Part shown: positions 1 through 8,222 of the stretch, piece by piece
Layout: each line of letters begins with the position of its first letter
How positions within the stretch are numbered: position 1 is the first letter of the stretch
Origin: Microbacterium lushaniae
GTDB lineage: Bacteria > Actinomycetota > Actinomycetes > Actinomycetales > Microbacteriaceae
NCBI RefSeq assembly: GCF_008727775.1
Contig: NZ_CP044232.1
Span: 3,586,162 to 3,650,161, forward strand
Direction of reading: 5' to 3'
DNA length: 64,000 nucleotides
The notes under the pieces: generated by a model
Database searches by the model: none
The model's input: only the letters and a program-made list of their open reading frames with translations
What the model was told of the DNA's origin: nothing
Translations under genes and position numbers: made by a program

Positions 1-551
1 AGATCGAGGATGCCGTCGTCACCGCCCTCACCGGCCCACACCTTGGCGTCGAAGAACCAGAACGAGCGGTAGTGGTCGCGGATGTAACGCATCTCATCTC
101 CGCGGGGCGGCACCGGGGCCAGCTGATACGGGTCGCCGAACATCACGATCTGCACCCCGCCGAACGGCTCGGCGCGGCGTCCGCGCGCCTGTCGCAGCGA
201 CCGGTCGATGCCGTCCATGAGGTCGGCGTTGACCATCGAGACCTCGTCGAGGACGAGCGTGTCGATCGCGTTGAGCAGCTTGCGCGTGGCATCCGATTGC
301 TCGATCTCGCCGTTGGCGATCAGCCCGATCGGCAGGCGGAAGAGCGAATGGATCGTCTGGCCCTCGACGTTCAGTGCGGCCACCCCGGTGGGGGCGCACA
401 CCGCGATCTGCTTGCTGGTGTTCCATGCGAGGTGCTGCAGCAGCGTCGACTTGCCCGTTCCGGCCCGCCCGGTGACGAACACGTGCTCGCGCGTGTCTTC
501 GATGAGCCGGAACAGCGCCTCCTGTTCGGCGGAGAGGGACGGCGTGCTCAC
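1..551 (-). CDS. PIF1-like AAA+ ATPase/helicase, 3' end outside the window
   Basis: This is the N-terminal 183 residues of a PIF1/RecD2-like superfamily 1 helicase; the rest lies beyond base 1. From a GTG at 551 the protein has a Walker A motif GRAGTGKST (residues 28-36), the motif APTGVAA, a Walker B-like segment LVLDEVSM and a motif III-like stretch MFGDPYQLAPV. These are the family hallmarks for ATP-driven 5'-3' DNA unwinding. The start was chosen because the helicase homology begins within ten codons of it and a stop codon lies just upstream in the same frame. It stands alone and is divergent from the flavoprotein at 740. The identity of the domain is clear; its cellular role is unknown because the C-terminus is missing. 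Confidence 0.85.
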   Translation of the reverse strand, partial: MSTPSLSAEQEALFRLIEDTREHVFVTGRAGTGKSTLLQHLAWNTSKQIAVCAPTGVAALNVEGQTIHSLFRLPIGLIANGEIEQSDATRKLLNAIDTLVLDEVSMVNADLMDGIDRSLRQARGRRAEPFGGVQIVMFGDPYQLAPVPPRGDEMRYIRDHYRSFWFFDAKVWAGEGGDDGILD

Positions 552-739
552 CGCATCATGCTAGTTCGCGTTCGCCGCCCCGTTCCGCGGCCGGACAGGG
601 ATGTGGCGGGCACGGCGCCGTGCACAGGAGCAGCAGTGCCCGGTGTCGACCACGCCGCGGTACCGGAGAGCACGCCGTCCACGGCGGGGAATAGCCGATC
701 TCCCGACCTCGTTCCAAGCCGCAAGAGCAGAGGAGAGAC

Positions 740-1597
740 ATGTACGACACGGTCATCATCGGCGGCGGCCCCGCGGGACTTCAGGCCGCGCTCACCCTCG
801 GGCGCGTGCACCGCACCGCCGTGCTGTTCGACTCCGGCGAGTACCGCAACGACGCCACGGCGTACGCGCACAACGTCCTCACCCTGGACGGGGTGGCACC
901 GGGCGAGCTGCGCCGACGCGGCCGGGAGGAGCTCGCCGCGTACGACTCCATCGAGGTGCGGGGCGACGCCGTCACGTCCGTGCGGCGGGAGGGGGACGGG
1001 TTCGCCGTGACCCTCGCATCCGGCAGTACGGTCACGGCGCGCACGGTGATCCTGGCGACGGGTCTCGCCGACACCCTCCCCGACATCCCCGGACTCGCCG
1101 CGCAGTGGGGGGATCGCGTCGCCCACTGCGCGTTCTGCCACGGGCACGAATTCGCCGGCCGCCCGGTCGCGGTCATGGACGCGCCCTCGCCCGCCACGAT
1201 GACGGCCGCCAAGCTCCGTCCGATCGCCTCCGAGGTCCGCATCCTCGCGCCCGGCGAGCTCGCCCGCGTCGAGGAGACTCCCGACGGTCTGCGCCTGCAC
1301 CTCGCCGATGGGACCGACCTGGAGGTCGCCGGGCTGTTCGCGGCACCGCGCACCGCGCAGCGCGCACCGTTCGCCGCCGAACTGGGACTCGCCCTGAGCG
1401 AGTTCGGGGTCGTCGCCACCGAGGGGCTCGGCCGCACCAGCATGGACGGGGTGTGGGCCGTGGGCGACATGGCCCAGAGCTCCGCGTGGCCGGCTCCGCT
1501 GACCTCGATCGTCCTGTCGATGTCGACCGGGCAGCTCGCGGCGTTCGACATCGTGCAGGGCCTCGCGGTCGCCGAGCTCAGTCGTGACGCCGGGTGA
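740..1597 (+). CDS. Thioredoxin-reductase-like FAD oxidoreductase
   Basis: The 285-residue protein has an N-terminal FAD dinucleotide-binding motif (GGGPAG, residues 8-13), a redox pair C130-A-F-C133, and a C-terminal FAD motif (GVWAVGD). In classical thioredoxin reductase a second GxGxxG motif for NADPH follows the CxxC. Here that segment reads VAVMDAPSP and no GGGDSA-type motif is present. The fold family is therefore clear, but NADPH use is doubtful. Such proteins may act as dithiol oxidases or accept electrons from another donor; that is inference. A strong ribosome-binding site (GGAGAG) precedes the ATG by about 6 bases. The canonical trxB of this genome is at 55701. Confidence 0.8.
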   Translation: MYDTVIIGGGPAGLQAALTLGRVHRTAVLFDSGEYRNDATAYAHNVLTLDGVAPGELRRRGREELAAYDSIEVRGDAVTSVRREGDGFAVTLASGSTVTARTVILATGLADTLPDIPGLAAQWGDRVAHCAFCHGHEFAGRPVAVMDAPSPATMTAAKLRPIASEVRILAPGELARVEETPDGLRLHLADGTDLEVAGLFAAPRTAQRAPFAAELGLALSEFGVVATEGLGRTSMDGVWAVGDMAQSSAWPAPLTSIVLSMSTGQLAAFDIVQGLAVAELSRDAG

Positions 1598-1634
1598 GCC
1601 GACCAGCGGTTTCGGAGGCGCTCTTTCCTAGACT

Positions 1635-2750
1635 GTGACGGTGGAGAGCCCCGTGACGACGCCTGCTCCGCGGCCCGAAGCGGTCGCGGACGACGCCCGT
1701 CACGCACGCCGCCGTCGGCGTCGCCGCCTCGCCTCCGACCTCACCGCGCTCGCGCTGGTGGGTGCGCTGCTGATGGCCGCCTTCGCGGCCGGGGGCGTGG
1801 CCCTGTACCGCGAGCTGTACAGCCCCACCGCCTTCGTCCTGCGCTACCTCGATCTGCTCGCCGACGGACGCGCCACCGACGCCCGGTCCGTTCCCGGCGT
1901 CGCGCTGGATGCGGAGCAGCTGGCGGCCGCGGGGCTCCCGGCCACCGCATCCGACGCGCTGCTGCGCCGTGACACCCTCGCGACGCTGACCGACGTGGAA
2001 GCCCTCGGCGAGCGCGTCGACGGCGACCTGACCCGCGTGACCGTCAGCTACCGGGCCGCCGGCGTGGAGGGGAAGACCACCTTCGCCGTCGTGCAGGACG
2101 GCTGGACGGGCGTCGTGCCCTCCTGGCGCTTCGCGACGAGCCCGCTGGCCGTCCTGGACCTCACAGTGCGCGGTTCGATGCGCTTCGACGTCAACGGCTT
2201 CGAGATCGACAAGCGGCAGGTGTCGGCCGACGGCGTGGACGCCGATCCGCTGGCGGCACTGCCGCTTCTGGTGTTCTCGCCGGGGATGTACTCCGTCGCC
2301 GTCGACACCGCGATCTCGGCGACTCCGGGCGTCGCGGTGCTCGCCGACGCGCCGCACGCGACGGTGCCGGTGGACATCCAGGCTCAGGCGACGGAGGAGT
2401 TCGTCGGGGTCGTGCAGCAGCGGATGAACGAGTTCCTCGGCGCGTGCGCCGCGCAGCAGGTGCTGCAGCCCACCGGCTGCCCCTTCGGGTTCCAGGTGCG
2501 CAACCGCATCGTGGACGCGCCCGCGTGGTCGATCGTGCAGCAGCCGGAGGTGCGCGTGGAGCCCGACGGCGCCGCGTGGCGGATCATCCCGGCCGAGGCG
2601 GTGGCGCACATCGACGTCGACGTCCGCTCACTGTTCGACGGCTCGGTGCGCACCGTGCAGGAGGACGTGCGCTTCGTGGTCTCCGGTGGCATCACGGTGC
2701 TGCCCGACGGCACCGCGTCCATCCAGGTGCAGGGCCAGAACGCCGAGTAG
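1635..2750 (+). CDS. Hypothetical membrane-anchored protein
   Basis: I do not recognise a named family. The 371-residue protein has an arginine-rich cytoplasmic N-terminus (around residues 24-32), one membrane segment (about 36-58) and a long extracytoplasmic part rich in beta-strand-like sequence with two cysteines near residues 267 and 278. This is the architecture of a single-pass anchored envelope protein. The GTG at 1635 is the first start after the stop at 1597; a second GTG seven codons on is also possible. It faces the copper/cytochrome gene at 2789-4825 convergently with 38 bases between stops. Function is unknown. Confidence 0.65.
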   Translation: MTVESPVTTPAPRPEAVADDARHARRRRRRRLASDLTALALVGALLMAAFAAGGVALYRELYSPTAFVLRYLDLLADGRATDARSVPGVALDAEQLAAAGLPATASDALLRRDTLATLTDVEALGERVDGDLTRVTVSYRAAGVEGKTTFAVVQDGWTGVVPSWRFATSPLAVLDLTVRGSMRFDVNGFEIDKRQVSADGVDADPLAALPLLVFSPGMYSVAVDTAISATPGVAVLADAPHATVPVDIQAQATEEFVGVVQQRMNEFLGACAAQQVLQPTGCPFGFQVRNRIVDAPAWSIVQQPEVRVEPDGAAWRIIPAEAVAHIDVDVRSLFDGSVRTVQEDVRFVVSGGITVLPDGTASIQVQGQNAE

Positions 2751-2788
2751 CCCCGCCGGCCCGGGGGTGGATGCGGCGGGCGCGCGGG

Positions 2789-4825
2789 TCAGCGGGAGGC
2801 GCGCGCGTCGCGCTCGGCGAGGGCGGCCAGTTGCGCGTTGTACTCCTCGAGCTCGGCATCGCCCGTGCGGTCGGCGTGCCGGTCGCGGCGGCGCTGCATC
2901 CGGTCGTCCGAGCGGCTCCACTGGATCGCCACCGTGATGGCGAGGATGAGCGTCGGGAGCTCGCCGATCGACCACGCCACACCGCCGCCGATGTACTGGT
3001 CGTCGAGCGGGTCGGGTCCCCACGTGCGTCCCATCGCACCGAACCATTCCGCGACCATGAGCCCGGTCTGCATCATGAGGGCGACGCCGAAGAAGGCGTG
3101 CATCGCCATGACGGCGATGAGCACCACCAGCCGCAGCGGGTAGGGCAGGCGGTACGGCACCGGGTCGATGCCGATGAGGGAGAGCACGAAGAGGTACCCG
3201 GTGATGAGGAAGTGCGCGACCATCCACTCGTGCCCGAGGTGGTCGTACAGCGACCAGCGGAAGAGGTCGGTGTAGTAGAACAGCCACAGCGAGCCGATGA
3301 ACAGACCGGCGGCGATGTAGGGGTTCGTGAGGATGCGGGCGGCTGGGCTGTGCACGGCCCACAGGATCCACTCGCGCCCGCCGCGGCTGCCGTCATCGCG
3401 TTTGCGGATGGCGCGGGCGGCGAGCGTGACCGGTGCCCCCGGCACCAGCAGCAGCGGGATCGCCATGGTCAGCAGCATGTGCCCGACCATGTGGAGGCTG
3501 AACAGATAGTCCTGGTACGCGTTGATGGGGCCGCACGTGACCCACAGCAGCAGCAGCATGCCCGCCACCCACAGGATCGTGCGGTACACCGGCCAGGAAT
3601 CGCCGCGGCGCCGCAGACGCCACACGCCGGCGAGGTAGAAGAACAGCCCGAAAGCCACCGCGAACAGCCACAGCAGATCGATGTCCCACGTCGTGAACCA
3701 CCGCGCCACCGTCAGCTCGGGGGGAAGCGGCGCGCCGGTGAGGATCTCGGCGGGCGTGCCGAGCGTCGGCGCCGCCGCCGATCCGGGCGGAGGCGTGCGG
3801 GCCAGGGCGGCCGCGGCGCCGCTGGCGATGCCCATGAAGGCCAGTTCCAGGAGCACGAGGCCCCAGAAGCGGCGGGATGATCCGTCCTCGTGGGTGCGCC
3901 CGATGAGCCGTTTGCGGTACCACGCCCCCAGCACCCCCATCGCCAGCAGTGCCGTGACCTTGACCAGGACCAGCACGCCGTAGGGCGAGAACAGCGCGTC
4001 CCATCCGCCCAGTCCGATCGAGGCGCGCACGGTGCCCGAGACGGCGACGACCACGAACGCCACCAGCGCCAGGCTCGAGTAGCGCAGCAGCACCTTCGCC
4101 AGCATCTCGCGCTCCAGGAGCGGGCGGATGAGCACGAGCAGAACCAGACCGCCCAGCCACACGGCGGCGCCGATGATGTGCAGCACGAGCGCCAGCACGG
4201 CCGAATCGTGGTTCGCCTCCTCCCCGGAGTGCCCCTGCGTCCCCATCGGGACGAGGGCGACGACGGCGAGGATCGCGACGAAGAAGGTCGGCGTCCACGA
4301 GCGCACGGCGAAGGTGAGCACCGTGAGCACGGCGCCGGCGACGGTCGTGAGCAGCCACGTGCGGCCGACTTCGACCTCCACGAGGAACCGGCCGAGCTGC
4401 TGCCCGAAGAGCGCGTCGGCACTGGGAGACGCGTTCATCGTGTTGACGAACGTGAGGAACCCCGTCGCGGCCGACGAGATGGTGAAGACGGCCGCGCCGG
4501 CGGATGCGGTGTCCAGCGCGACGTCGAAGGCCCGCTCCCGCGCGGGCAGGGCGTACAGGGCCAGCACGAGCGAGCCGACCATGCCCGCGGCGGAGAGGTT
4601 GACCCCGAGGGTCGCCACCGGCAGCCCCCACCGTACGAGCGGCCCGGGGTCGCCCAGCAGGAGCGGCGCGGCGCCGCCGCCGTAGGCCAGGCCCCACACG
4701 AGGGCGGCGAGGGCGGCCACGACCAGGATGACCGGACCCACCAGGCGCAGCGACCGGTTCGCGGTCGCGGGGCGCGAGTCTGCGCGCGGCGGCGCAGCGC
4801 CGTGCGGAGTGGGTGCGAGAGTCAC
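2789..4825 (-). CDS. CopD/CtaG fusion membrane protein (copper handling, cytochrome oxidase assembly)
   Basis: This 678-residue polytopic protein joins two families. Roughly residues 60-340 resemble the CopD copper-resistance domain (motifs such as TQGHSGEEANH and VWLGGLVLLV). Residues about 390-640 match the CtaG/caa3 assembly family (HMVGHMLLT, GHEWMVAHF, HAFFGVALM). About fourteen hydrophobic segments are visible. Histidine- and methionine-rich helices fit copper transfer across the membrane, toward cytochrome c oxidase. The fused arrangement is common in actinobacteria. It is transcribed away from the HU-like gene, with a hairpin between them at 4860-4891. Confidence 0.88.
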   Translation of the reverse strand: MTLAPTPHGAAPPRADSRPATANRSLRLVGPVILVVAALAALVWGLAYGGGAAPLLLGDPGPLVRWGLPVATLGVNLSAAGMVGSLVLALYALPARERAFDVALDTASAGAAVFTISSAATGFLTFVNTMNASPSADALFGQQLGRFLVEVEVGRTWLLTTVAGAVLTVLTFAVRSWTPTFFVAILAVVALVPMGTQGHSGEEANHDSAVLALVLHIIGAAVWLGGLVLLVLIRPLLEREMLAKVLLRYSSLALVAFVVVAVSGTVRASIGLGGWDALFSPYGVLVLVKVTALLAMGVLGAWYRKRLIGRTHEDGSSRRFWGLVLLELAFMGIASGAAAALARTPPPGSAAAPTLGTPAEILTGAPLPPELTVARWFTTWDIDLLWLFAVAFGLFFYLAGVWRLRRRGDSWPVYRTILWVAGMLLLLWVTCGPINAYQDYLFSLHMVGHMLLTMAIPLLLVPGAPVTLAARAIRKRDDGSRGGREWILWAVHSPAARILTNPYIAAGLFIGSLWLFYYTDLFRWSLYDHLGHEWMVAHFLITGYLFVLSLIGIDPVPYRLPYPLRLVVLIAVMAMHAFFGVALMMQTGLMVAEWFGAMGRTWGPDPLDDQYIGGGVAWSIGELPTLILAITVAIQWSRSDDRMQRRRDRHADRTGDAELEEYNAQLAALAERDARASR

Positions 4826-4859
4826 CTCTCCAGCCTACGTGGGCCTCCCTGAGGGAAGA

Positions 4860-4891
4860 CGAAGGGGGGATGCCTCAGCATCCCCCCTTCG
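4860..4891 (-). terminator. Hairpin terminator downstream of the HU-like gene
   Basis: There is a 13-bp perfect inverted repeat (4860-4872 with 4879-4891) around a 6-base loop CCTCAG. It lies 14 bases beyond the stop of the HU-like gene and before the start of the next minus-strand gene, which fits an intrinsic terminator. The U-tract is weak, as often in high-GC genomes. Confidence 0.7.
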
Positions 4892-4904
4892 ACGTGGCAC
4901 CGTC

Positions 4905-5192
4905 TTACTTGACGGCAGCCTTGAGCTTGGAGCCCGCGGTGACCTTCACGCGCTTGCCGGCGGGGATGGCGATCTCCTCACCCGTCTGCGGGTTGCGGCC
5001 GGTGCGCGCCGAGGTCTCGACCTGCTCGAACGCGATCCAGCCGGGGATCGAGACCTTGCTGCCCTTGGCCACTGCCTCGGACACGGTGGAGAAGAGGGAG
5101 TCGAGCACGCCCGACACGGCGGACTGGCTCTGACCCGTCGCGCTGGCGATGCTCGCGACGAGTTCGGTCTTGGTGATGGACTTGTCAGCCAT
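4905..5192 (-). CDS. hup: HU-family nucleoid DNA-binding protein
   Basis: This 95-residue protein begins MADKSITKTELV and contains the HU signature region (GRNPQTGEEIAIPA) followed by a lysine-rich C-terminal end (TAGSKLKAAVK). HU dimers bend and compact DNA. The family is normally 90-100 residues in its short form, which matches. The start at 5192 was chosen because a strong GGAGGA ribosome-binding site precedes it by 6 bases and the family alignment begins there. It is a single-gene unit ending in the 4860-4891 hairpin. A 16-bp perfect palindrome lies about 100 bases upstream (5294-5309). Confidence 0.95.
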   Translation of the reverse strand: MADKSITKTELVASIASATGQSQSAVSGVLDSLFSTVSEAVAKGSKVSIPGWIAFEQVETSARTGRNPQTGEEIAIPAGKRVKVTAGSKLKAAVK

Positions 5193-5293
5193 TCGGTGGT
5201 CCTCCCGGGCGGCCGAGCGGCCGCCTTCGTTACATCGGACGGGGACGGATGCCCCCGGTGGTCGGATCGACCGCCTCGAATGTACCAACAGAC

Positions 5294-5309
5294 CCGCGGA
5301 ATTCCGCGG
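5294..5309. promoter_or_regulatory. 16-bp perfect palindrome upstream of the HU-like gene
   Basis: CCGCGGAATTCCGCGG is a perfect dyad about 100 bases upstream of the HU-like start. It could be an operator or a remnant of a palindromic repeat. No bound protein can be named from sequence. Confidence 0.3.
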
Positions 5310-5405
5310 ATCTCGGGCCCTTTCGCCCGGAACTGCAGGCGTGTCGCGTGTCGAGTGGGGCGGATGTGGCCCCTGCGGCGTCCCCGCGCGGCGCCTGCGC
5401 CGCCG

Positions 5406-6554
5406 TCACAGCGAGCGCAAAGCGGTCACGACGTCGTCCTCCCACCGCCTCGCCGACGCCAGCGCACCGACGAAAACGGGGGTGTCGTGGGTGACGCCGA
5501 GGTACCGCACCGCGCTGGCGGAGACCCCGGCGCGGCGAAGCGCCGCAGCGTAGGCGGCGCCCTGGCGACGGAGGGGATCGTACTCCGCGGTGAAGATCAC
5601 AGCCGGCGGAAGGTGGGCGAGCGAGGGGGCGCGCAGCGGGGAGACGTAGGACTGCCGCGCGCGAGCGGGGTTGTGCAGGTAGGTGCGGGCGACCGAGCGC
5701 AGTTCGCGCAGCGCCAGGAGCGCAGGGATGCCGAGGGCCCAGGTCGCACGCAGGTCGATCCACCGCCACGTGAGGTCGGTGACGGGCACCTCCAGGATCT
5801 GCAGCCGGATCGGCAGCTGCGCCCGATCGCGGTTCATGAGGGTCAGCACCGCGGCGATGTTCCCCCCGGCGGAGGTTCCCGACACCCCGATGCGGTGCGG
5901 GTCGACGCCCAGGTCGACGGCGTGCGCGTGCACCCACTCCCACGCGGCGTACGCCTGCTCGATCTGCGTCGGATGCCGGTGCTCGGGCGCCAGCGCGTAG
6001 TCGACGGCGATCATCGTGACGCCGGATGCGGCGGCGCGGCGGCGGCACGCCGCGTCGACGGTCGGATAGTCGATCCCGCCGATGCGGAACGCCCCGCCGC
6101 CGAAGACCAGGCACGCCGGCGAAGGCCCCGACCGCTCGTCCGGCAGGTACACGCGGATGCGGACGGAGGGGAAGCCGTCGACGGGCACCTCGTGCTCGAC
6201 CGTCCGCAGCGCGGGGCCGGGGAGGCCGACGGCACGCTGCTCCTGACGATCCCACGCGAGCGCCGCGCGACGGTGGTGCTGGCGCGGCGTCAGCGGGGCG
6301 GCCGGGGCATCCCGCTTCGGAGCGGGCGGCGCGTCCGTGGCGGCGGCGGCGGCATCGGTCGTCCGGAATTCAGGAGACACGCCGACGCGGGGGGCTGCCG
6401 CGGCCTCGGCGGGCGCGGATCTCCTGAGTTCTGAACGACTCGAGCCGACGGATGCGGCGCCGGGGAGGCGGGCGCGCAGCTTCGTCCACGCCTGGCCCAC
6501 GAGGTACCGGCGATGCACGCGGAGACGTTCGGCGAAGAACGGGTCGAGCGGCAT
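5406..6554 (-). CDS. Alpha/beta hydrolase, hormone-sensitive-lipase type
   Basis: This 382-residue esterase-like protein has the HSL-type nucleophile elbow GTSAGG, an aspartate in AEYDPLR and a catalytic histidine in LGVTHD near the C-terminus. The usual HGGG oxyanion motif reads FGGG, so the first histidine is replaced. The catalytic domain starts around residue 95. The first 90 residues are unusual: a basic start (FFAERLRVHRRYLVG) followed by an alanine/proline/arginine-rich linker. Part of that linker (residues about 38-65) is encoded by a palindromic repeat at 6360-6443. The product may hydrolyse short esters; its substrate is unknown. It is a single-gene unit. Confidence 0.85.
   Translation of the reverse strand: MPLDPFFAERLRVHRRYLVGQAWTKLRARLPGAASVGSSRSELRRSAPAEAAAAPRVGVSPEFRTTDAAAAATDAPPAPKRDAPAAPLTPRQHHRRAALAWDRQEQRAVGLPGPALRTVEHEVPVDGFPSVRIRVYLPDERSGPSPACLVFGGGAFRIGGIDYPTVDAACRRRAAASGVTMIAVDYALAPEHRHPTQIEQAYAAWEWVHAHAVDLGVDPHRIGVSGTSAGGNIAAVLTLMNRDRAQLPIRLQILEVPVTDLTWRWIDLRATWALGIPALLALRELRSVARTYLHNPARARQSYVSPLRAPSLAHLPPAVIFTAEYDPLRRQGAAYAAALRRAGVSASAVRYLGVTHDTPVFVGALASARRWEDDVVTALRSL
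6360..6443. repeat. Palindromic repeat-like segment inside the esterase reading frame
   Basis: The ends are inverted copies of each other: GGAATTCAGGAGA at the left and TCTCCTGAGTTCTGAAC at the right. The terminal motif resembles that of the palindromic units at 59719-60305 (GAATTCAGG... and ...CCTGAGTTCTG). It contributes about 28 codons without disturbing the frame. The interior differs from the 59.7-60.3 kb units, so common ancestry of the whole unit is inference. Confidence 0.5.
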
Positions 6555-6589
6555 GGGACCTCCGTGCGGGAGCGGTGGAGGAAAAGCAT

Positions 6590-6621
6590 AAGGGCGGGGA
6601 TTCCGAAGAACCCCCGCCCTT
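6590..6621 (-). terminator. Hairpin terminator of the rpmB-rpmG-rpsN operon
   Basis: A 10-bp stem (AAGGGCGGGG, 6590-6599, pairing with 6612-6621) encloses a 12-base loop, about 30 bases after the rpsN stop. Confidence 0.65.
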
Positions 6622-6653
6622 GACGCGTCAGCTGTGCTGAGACCGTCGAAGCG

Positions 6654-6959
6654 TCACCAGGACGACTTGGTCACACCGGGCAGCTCGCCGCGGTGGGCCA
6701 TGTCGCGGAAACGCACACGCGAGATGCCGAACTTCGACAGGTTGCCGCGGGGGCGACCGTCGATGGCGTCGCGGCTGCGCACGCGCACCGGCGACGCGTT
6801 GCGCGGCAGCTTCTGCAGGCCGAGGCGGGCGGCCTCGCGCTGCTCGTCGGTGGAGGTGGGGTCGACGAGCTGCTTCTTCAGCTCGGCGCGCTTCGCGGCA
6901 TAACGCGCGACGACTACCTTGCGCTGCTCGTTGCGCGCGATCTTGCTCTTCTTGGCCAT
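6654..6959 (-). CDS. rpsN: 30S ribosomal protein S14, zinc-independent long form
   Basis: At 101 residues this is the long S14 form, which lacks the CxxC...CxxC zinc knuckle of the 61-residue type. The conserved C-terminal signature [33 protein letters not shown] region is complete. It is the last gene of an rpmB-rpmG-rpsN unit, 4 bases after rpmG. In many actinobacteria this trio is the cysteine-free paralogous set used when zinc is scarce and is repressed by Zur. Here no Zur box is visible upstream of the operon, so control by zinc is not shown. The nearby zur and znuABC genes are suggestive only. Confidence 0.96.
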   Translation of the reverse strand: MAKKSKIARNEQRKVVVARYAAKRAELKKQLVDPTSTDEQREAARLGLQKLPRNASPVRVRSRDAIDGRPRGNLSKFGISRVRFRDMAHRGELPGVTKSSW

Positions 6960-6963
6960 GAGA

Positions 6964-7134
6964 TCAGCGCTCCTCTCGGAATTCGACGTGCTTGCGGATC
7001 ACCGGGTCGTACTTCTTCAGCACGATGCGGTCGGGGTTGTTGCGGCGGTTCTTGCGCGTCACGTAGGTGTACCCCGTGCCGGCGGTCGAACGCAGCTTGA
7101 TGATCGGACGGACGTCCTGAGCCTTCTTGGCCAT
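6964..7134 (-). CDS. rpmG: 50S ribosomal protein L33, cysteine-free form
   Basis: The 56-residue protein begins [21 protein letters not shown] and ends KHVEFREER. It has no cysteine, so it is the zinc-independent form. Its ATG overlaps the stop of rpmB by one base (TGATG), and rpsN starts 4 bases after its stop, which indicates one transcript and coupled translation. Confidence 0.96.
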   Translation of the reverse strand: MAKKAQDVRPIIKLRSTAGTGYTYVTRKNRRNNPDRIVLKKYDPVIRKHVEFREER

Positions 7135-7370
7135 CAGAGCTTCACACCCTTCGCGATCATGTCCTTGACGACGGATTCGATGCCACGGGCGTCGATCACC
7201 TTCATGCCCTTAGCGGACACGTTGATGGTGATCTTCCGACCCAGCGAGGGCACGAAATAGGTCTTCTTCTGCACGTTCGGGTCGAAGCGGCGCTTCGTCC
7301 GGCGGTGCGAGTGCGAGATGTTGTGACCGAAGCCGGGAACCGCTCCAGTCACCTGGCACACTGCTGCCAT
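7134..7370 (-). CDS. rpmB: 50S ribosomal protein L28
   Basis: This 78-residue L28 starts [15 protein letters not shown] and retains only one cysteine (C5), so it cannot form the four-cysteine zinc site of zinc-type L28. It is the first gene of the rpmB-rpmG-rpsN operon. The start at 7370 matches the family start; a longer in-frame extension upstream has no family support. The 147-base leader between it and the glycosylase gene shows no Zur-like dyad. Confidence 0.95.
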   Translation of the reverse strand: MAAVCQVTGAVPGFGHNISHSHRRTKRRFDPNVQKKTYFVPSLGRKITINVSAKGMKVIDARGIESVVKDMIAKGVKL

Positions 7371-7517
7371 GGTGATGTCTCCTTCTGTACCGTGAAGCCG
7401 GACGGCCTCACCCAAGATCCCTTGTCTGCACCCTTCGACACGCTCAGGCACCGGGGATCCGGGCTGCGGCACGAGGAGGGGTACGAACTGCGTGCTGGAG
7501 TGCGCGCAGACAAACAG

Positions 7518-8222
7518 TCAGTCTAGCACGGGCGGGATCCCGCCCTCGCCGGCGGCCGCCTGGGCGCCGCGCCCCCAGCGGAAGGGCGACACGGTCGGGT
7601 CTCCCGGGATCCAGAAGCGCCACGGGAACACCGCCGTGCCGGCGACGCCCGCGACCCCGACACGGGGTCCGGTGGCGATCTCCGGCACCGGTTCCACGCG
7701 CAGCTCGAGGCGCGCGGTCGCGCCGGCCTGCGGAGCACCGGTGACGGCGTCGATGCCGTCGTGCTGCGGATGGCGCAGGCCCACGGCGTCGCCGAGGCGC
7801 CCGGGCCCGCGCGCCAGGTCGCGCGGCGAGCGCACCACGCCCCGGCGCTCGAGGCGCCGCCGGGTCGCGGCATCCTCGCCGGCCACGATCTCGCCCCCGC
7901 GCAGCAGGATTCCGCCGGCGACCCCTGCCGGGCCGCTGACCACGTTGACGCACGAGTGGATGCCGTGGCTGAGGTAGACGTAGAGATGGCCCGGCTCGCC
8001 CCACATCGTGGCGTTGCGCGCGGTGGGCCCCATGCGCGCGTGCGACCCGGGGTCGGCCACGTCGCCGGTGCCGCGGCCGTGGTAGGCCTCGACCTCGCTC
8101 ACGCGCACCACGACCTCCTCGCCGTCCACCTCGGTGCGCAGCAGCGCGCCCAGCAGCCGCGGCGCCACCTCGACCGGCAGCCCGCGGAGGTCGGCGCGCG
8201 TGGCGGGACGGTGCCCGGTCAT
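7518..8222 (-). CDS. DNA-3-methyladenine glycosylase (AAG/MPG family)
   Basis: The 234-residue protein matches the AAG fold family: EVEAYHG, DPGSHA, NATMWGEPGHLYVYLSHGIHSCVNVV and the later LARGPGRLGDAVGL are family motifs. The glutamate and tyrosine in EVEAYHG are the expected active-site positions. It removes alkylated purines in base-excision repair. The ATG at 8222 overlaps the stop of the upstream gene (ATGA), so it is probably translationally coupled to 8219-9631. Confidence 0.92.
   Translation of the reverse strand: MTGHRPATRADLRGLPVEVAPRLLGALLRTEVDGEEVVVRVSEVEAYHGRGTGDVADPGSHARMGPTARNATMWGEPGHLYVYLSHGIHSCVNVVSGPAGVAGGILLRGGEIVAGEDAATRRRLERRGVVRSPRDLARGPGRLGDAVGLRHPQHDGIDAVTGAPQAGATARLELRVEPVPEIATGPRVGVAGVAGTAVFPWRFWIPGDPTVSPFRWGRGAQAAAGEGGIPPVLD

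Noticed and set aside
72..1010. Long plus-strand frame over the helicase region
   Set aside because: It is composition-driven (arginine/proline-rich) and opposite to a clear PIF1-like helicase frame and then overlaps the flavoprotein.
3890..4852. Long plus-strand frame opposite the CopD/CtaG gene
   Set aside because: It has the Arg/Gln/His-rich bias of antisense frames in GC-rich DNA; the minus strand has the membrane helices and family motifs.
7371..7517. Zur box for the rpmB operon
   Set aside because: No TGAnAAnnnTTnTCA-like dyad is present in the leader, although the gene set would make one plausible.
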